Origin: Maricaulis sp947259345
GTDB taxonomy: Bacteria > Pseudomonadota > Alphaproteobacteria > Caulobacterales > Maricaulaceae
Reading direction: 5' to 3'
Assembly (NCBI GenBank): GCA_965217205.1
Contig: OZ244254.1
Location: forward strand, 3,453,393-3,517,392
DNA length: 64,000 bases
A program made the translations under genes and the position numbers. Under the pieces are notes generated by a model. The model saw nothing but the letters and a program-made list of their open reading frames with translations. It did not search any database and was not told the DNA's origin. Of this stretch, positions 62,139-64,000 are shown one piece after another (position 1 is the stretch's first letter; every line of letters begins with the position of its first letter).

Positions 62139-63403
62139 TACTCGTCTCCCATGCTCTGTGGCATGTTCGGGCTGCCGCCGGTCAGGCGTCGCAGCTGGAT
62201 GTCGGACTGGTGGATGGCAAACAGGGCATCGACCGAGCGCAGCCGCGCATCGATCAGGGCCTGCTGGACATCATAGATTTCCAGGAAGGAGAAACTGCCA
62301 CGGGCAAAGCCGGTCTGGGCCTGTTCCAGGGCTGCCTGCAGTGGTGGGATCACCGCCTCCTCCAGGGCCGCCAGTTCTCCGGCCGCCGCCTGACGGCGCA
62401 GGATCAGGGCTTGGACCTGGCGCTGGACCATACGCTCGCGGGCTACCAAGTCGGCATCAATCGCGGCTGCTTCGGATCGGGCCGATGCAATATTGGCCCG
62501 ATTGGCATTCCACACTTGCAGCGGGATGGAGAACCGCACCCCAAGCGCCACATCATTGGAGGACTGGAAGTGACGCAGCTCAAGGCCGACATTGGCGTCC
62601 GGCACGGCGCGGGCCGTTTCCAGACCGATCTCCGCATCACTTCGGGCTCTCTGGGCTCGCAGGAGGGCGATTTCGGGCGTGTCCGGGTTCGCCGGGCTGG
62701 AACCCAGATCCCCCGGTGACACGAAGCTCTGGGCGTCCACCGTGAAGTCCGGCAGGCCGCCCCAATAGGAGGCCAGGATGGTGGCACTGGTCGCAACACG
62801 GCGCTGGGCCAGTCCGGCGTCGATCCGGGCTTCGGCCAGACGGGCCTCGATCCGGTCACGGGCCATGCGTGGGTCCCGTGCGGCCTGCACGCGACGGTCG
62901 ACGATGGCGGCCAGCGCTTCCAGTGAGGCGATGCGATCTTCGGTGATGGCATGGCGCATGCGCTCTGCCTGAGTTTCGAGATAGGCCAGCTCGACTTGTT
63001 GTATCAGATCCCGCCGGGCGATCTCGGCTCGCACGACCCGAAGGTCGCGTTCCCGTTCGGCCAAGGTGGAGCGGGCTTCGCGATCACCCCCGCGCTCCCA
63101 GGGCTGCATGATACCGACAGCGGCTTCCGCCTCGTTGAAGAGGTTGCGCTCGCCTGTTCCCAGCACGCCATCGGAGGTGAAATCCAGGGTCGGATTGGGC
63201 CGCCGGGCCGCACTGTCAATGCGCTGGATACTGGCATCGATACGGGCATCGGCAGCTGTGAGTTCGGGAGCTTCGGCGAGGGCTCGCGCCAACGCTTCGT
63301 CCAGGCTCAGCATTGATGGCTGAGCCCTCTGGGCCACCGCACTGGCGGGTGCCACGAGGATTTGCATCGCGGCCAGCGCGAGCAAACATGATGAGGTTCG
63401 CAT
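62138..63403 (-). CDS. czcC: TolC-family outer-membrane channel, CzcC-like
   Basis: A 421-residue outer-membrane efflux protein with a signal peptide (ending S-A-V-A-Q-R). The rest is long amphipathic helices in two repeats, with heptad patterns such as L-A-E-R-E-R-D-L-R-V and L-E-E-A-V-I-P-P-L-Q-A-A-L-E-Q-A, and the family turn F-S-F-L-E-I-Y-D-V-Q-Q-A-L near the end. This fits CzcC/CusC-type trimeric channels. It precedes czcB with a one-base overlap and follows the His-rich protein gene by 64 bases. The specific name rests on its operon place. Confidence 0.85.
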   Translation of the reverse strand: MRTSSCLLALAAMQILVAPASAVAQRAQPSMLSLDEALARALAEAPELTAADARIDASIQRIDSAARRPNPTLDFTSDGVLGTGERNLFNEAEAAVGIMQPWERGGDREARSTLAERERDLRVVRAEIARRDLIQQVELAYLETQAERMRHAITEDRIASLEALAAIVDRRVQAARDPRMARDRIEARLAEARIDAGLAQRRVATSATILASYWGGLPDFTVDAQSFVSPGDLGSSPANPDTPEIALLRAQRARSDAEIGLETARAVPDANVGLELRHFQSSNDVALGVRFSIPLQVWNANRANIASARSEAAAIDADLVARERMVQRQVQALILRRQAAAGELAALEEAVIPPLQAALEQAQTGFARGSFSFLEIYDVQQALIDARLRSVDALFAIHQSDIQLRRLTGGSPNMPQSMGDE

Positions 63404-63467
63404 GGAAATGTGTCCTGTATACGAGAAGCAACGCGCAGCCGGTCAAGCCGACTGCCGGTTCAGGTCG

Positions 63468-63857
63468 TTACAGGGTCGATTTGGGAGGCCGTCTCAGCCC
63501 GCCCAATCCAGGATCAGGCTCCGGCACGACATGGCTCAGGGACCGCACCGGCCTCACCGTTTCTGCAGCTTGCATCCTAATCGACGCAGCCATCGGCGCA
63601 CCATCCATATGGACATGGGCATGCAATGTCACATCCGAGGTTTCGCCCGCATCGACATCCGCCCCCTTGCGCATCTTGGTCAGATCAATCTCGCGATCCG
63701 CGCCCCGATGATGGTGGACATTCTCGTGATGATGATCCTCCTCCACATCCGTATGAAGATGCTCCGCCCTCTCCTCATGCGTATGCGCCTCCGCCCCGGA
63801 CACAGGTCCGAGCCAAGCCAGCATGGCAATCAGCAGGAATGTCAGAACGTGCCGCAT
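63468..63857 (-). CDS. His-rich exported protein at the head of the metal-efflux operon
   Basis: A 129-residue protein with a signal peptide (F-L-L-I-A-M-L-A-W-L, ending G-A-E-A-H). The mature protein begins with a His/Glu-rich region (residues about 25-60) where H-T-H-E-E-R-A-E-H-L-H-T-D-V-E is followed by D-H-H-H-E-N-V-H-H-H. A second H-A-H-V-H-M motif lies near residue 85. This should bind several divalent cations in the periplasm. The C-terminal 35 residues are proline/arginine-rich without a motif. It is first in the operon. Similar short proteins are found before czc genes, as metal buffers or sensors. Start ATG 63857 follows a GGGG box. Confidence 0.72.
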   Translation of the reverse strand: MRHVLTFLLIAMLAWLGPVSGAEAHTHEERAEHLHTDVEEDHHHENVHHHRGADREIDLTKMRKGADVDAGETSDVTLHAHVHMDGAPMAASIRMQAAETVRPVRSLSHVVPEPDPGLGGLRRPPKSTL

Positions 63858-63883
63858 AGGCCCCAAGAGGAAAACTACAACCC

Positions 63884-63913
63884 ATTAGTGCCGCCATGAG
63901 CGGAAGAGGTCAA
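63884..63913 (-). promoter_or_regulatory. Possible promoter of the metal-efflux operon
   Basis: On the minus strand TTGACC (63913-63908) and ACTAAT (63889-63884) are separated by 18 bases, about 27 bases before the His-rich gene start. A spacer longer than 17 would suit a metal-responsive activator of the MerR class, but no clear dyad is seen. The remaining sequence to 64000 holds no recognised feature. Confidence 0.35.
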
Positions 63914-64000
63914 GAATGATGGCCGGGATCGGCTGAAGCGGACGAAGGACACACACGGCCTTGACCCCAGCGGCGCACCACGATTTGGTACATGGAGATT

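Noticed and set aside
1..64000. CRISPR arrays, tRNA or rRNA genes, prophage structural genes
   Set aside because: No regularly spaced repeats, no tRNA-like cloverleaf with T-arm consensus and no rRNA segments were recognised on either strand.

Overview
The window is GC-rich (roughly 63 % by eye), densely coded chromosomal DNA from an alphaproteobacterium. Gene content and order suggest the Caulobacterales/Maricaulales side of the class (a Maricaulis-like marine heterotroph). The pointers are a zwf-pgl-edd Entner-Doudoroff operon, a SAM-II type riboswitch ahead of methionine genes, and many secreted peptidases and RND pumps. The taxonomic guess is an inference; no rRNA gene is present to confirm it.

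Layout. 1-3.9 kb: end of zwf, then pgl and edd, then a secreted DUF3108-like protein. 4.3-9.5 kb: a candidate signalling or defence cassette made of a membrane TIR-TPR protein, a small protein of unknown function, and a TPR / Rossmann-like / class III nucleotide cyclase protein. It is closed by a convergent, overlapping Crp/Fnr regulator. 9.7-15.4 kb: exported hydrolases (SdsA1-like alkylsulfatase lipoprotein, M14 carboxypeptidase, metallo-beta-lactamase-fold enzyme). 15.4-25 kb: Uup-like ABC-F ATPase, an ABC transporter whose permease is fused to an M1 aminopeptidase, a LytS/LytTR two-component pair and an outer-membrane barrel protein. 25.3-32.6 kb: two proteins of unknown function, a PQQ-type sugar dehydrogenase and an RND efflux pump with its adaptor. 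32.7-36.5 kb: a YhiN-type flavoprotein, a lysophospholipase-like hydrolase and glpK. 36.5-39.7 kb: the methionine operon hom-metX-metB under a SAM-II riboswitch with its own promoter. 40-50.7 kb: an intergenic palindromic repeat, an SDR, small lipoproteins, an M16 peptidase, a YjdM zinc-ribbon protein, a membrane-bound AraC-type regulator and a MacAB-like exporter.

50.7-54.5 kb is a mobile-element scar. An intact IS66-family element (26-bp imperfect terminal repeats, tnpA-tnpB-tnpC) abuts two unrelated truncated genes: a histidine kinase 3' end on the left and an unidentified fragment on the right. There is no target-site duplication. G-run-rich DNA and a serine resolvase follow. 54.7-64 kb: DUF3147 and acyltransferase genes, then a minus-strand heavy-metal operon in the order His-rich secreted protein, TolC-type channel, CzcB-like adaptor, CzcA-like RND pump, HupE/UreJ-like membrane protein, membrane-anchored protein.

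The most interesting unexplained unit is the TIR/TPR/cyclase/Crp cassette at 4282-9535. The best-supported regulatory find is the SAM-II riboswitch near 39636-39695. All assignments come from reading the sequence; no database search was run.
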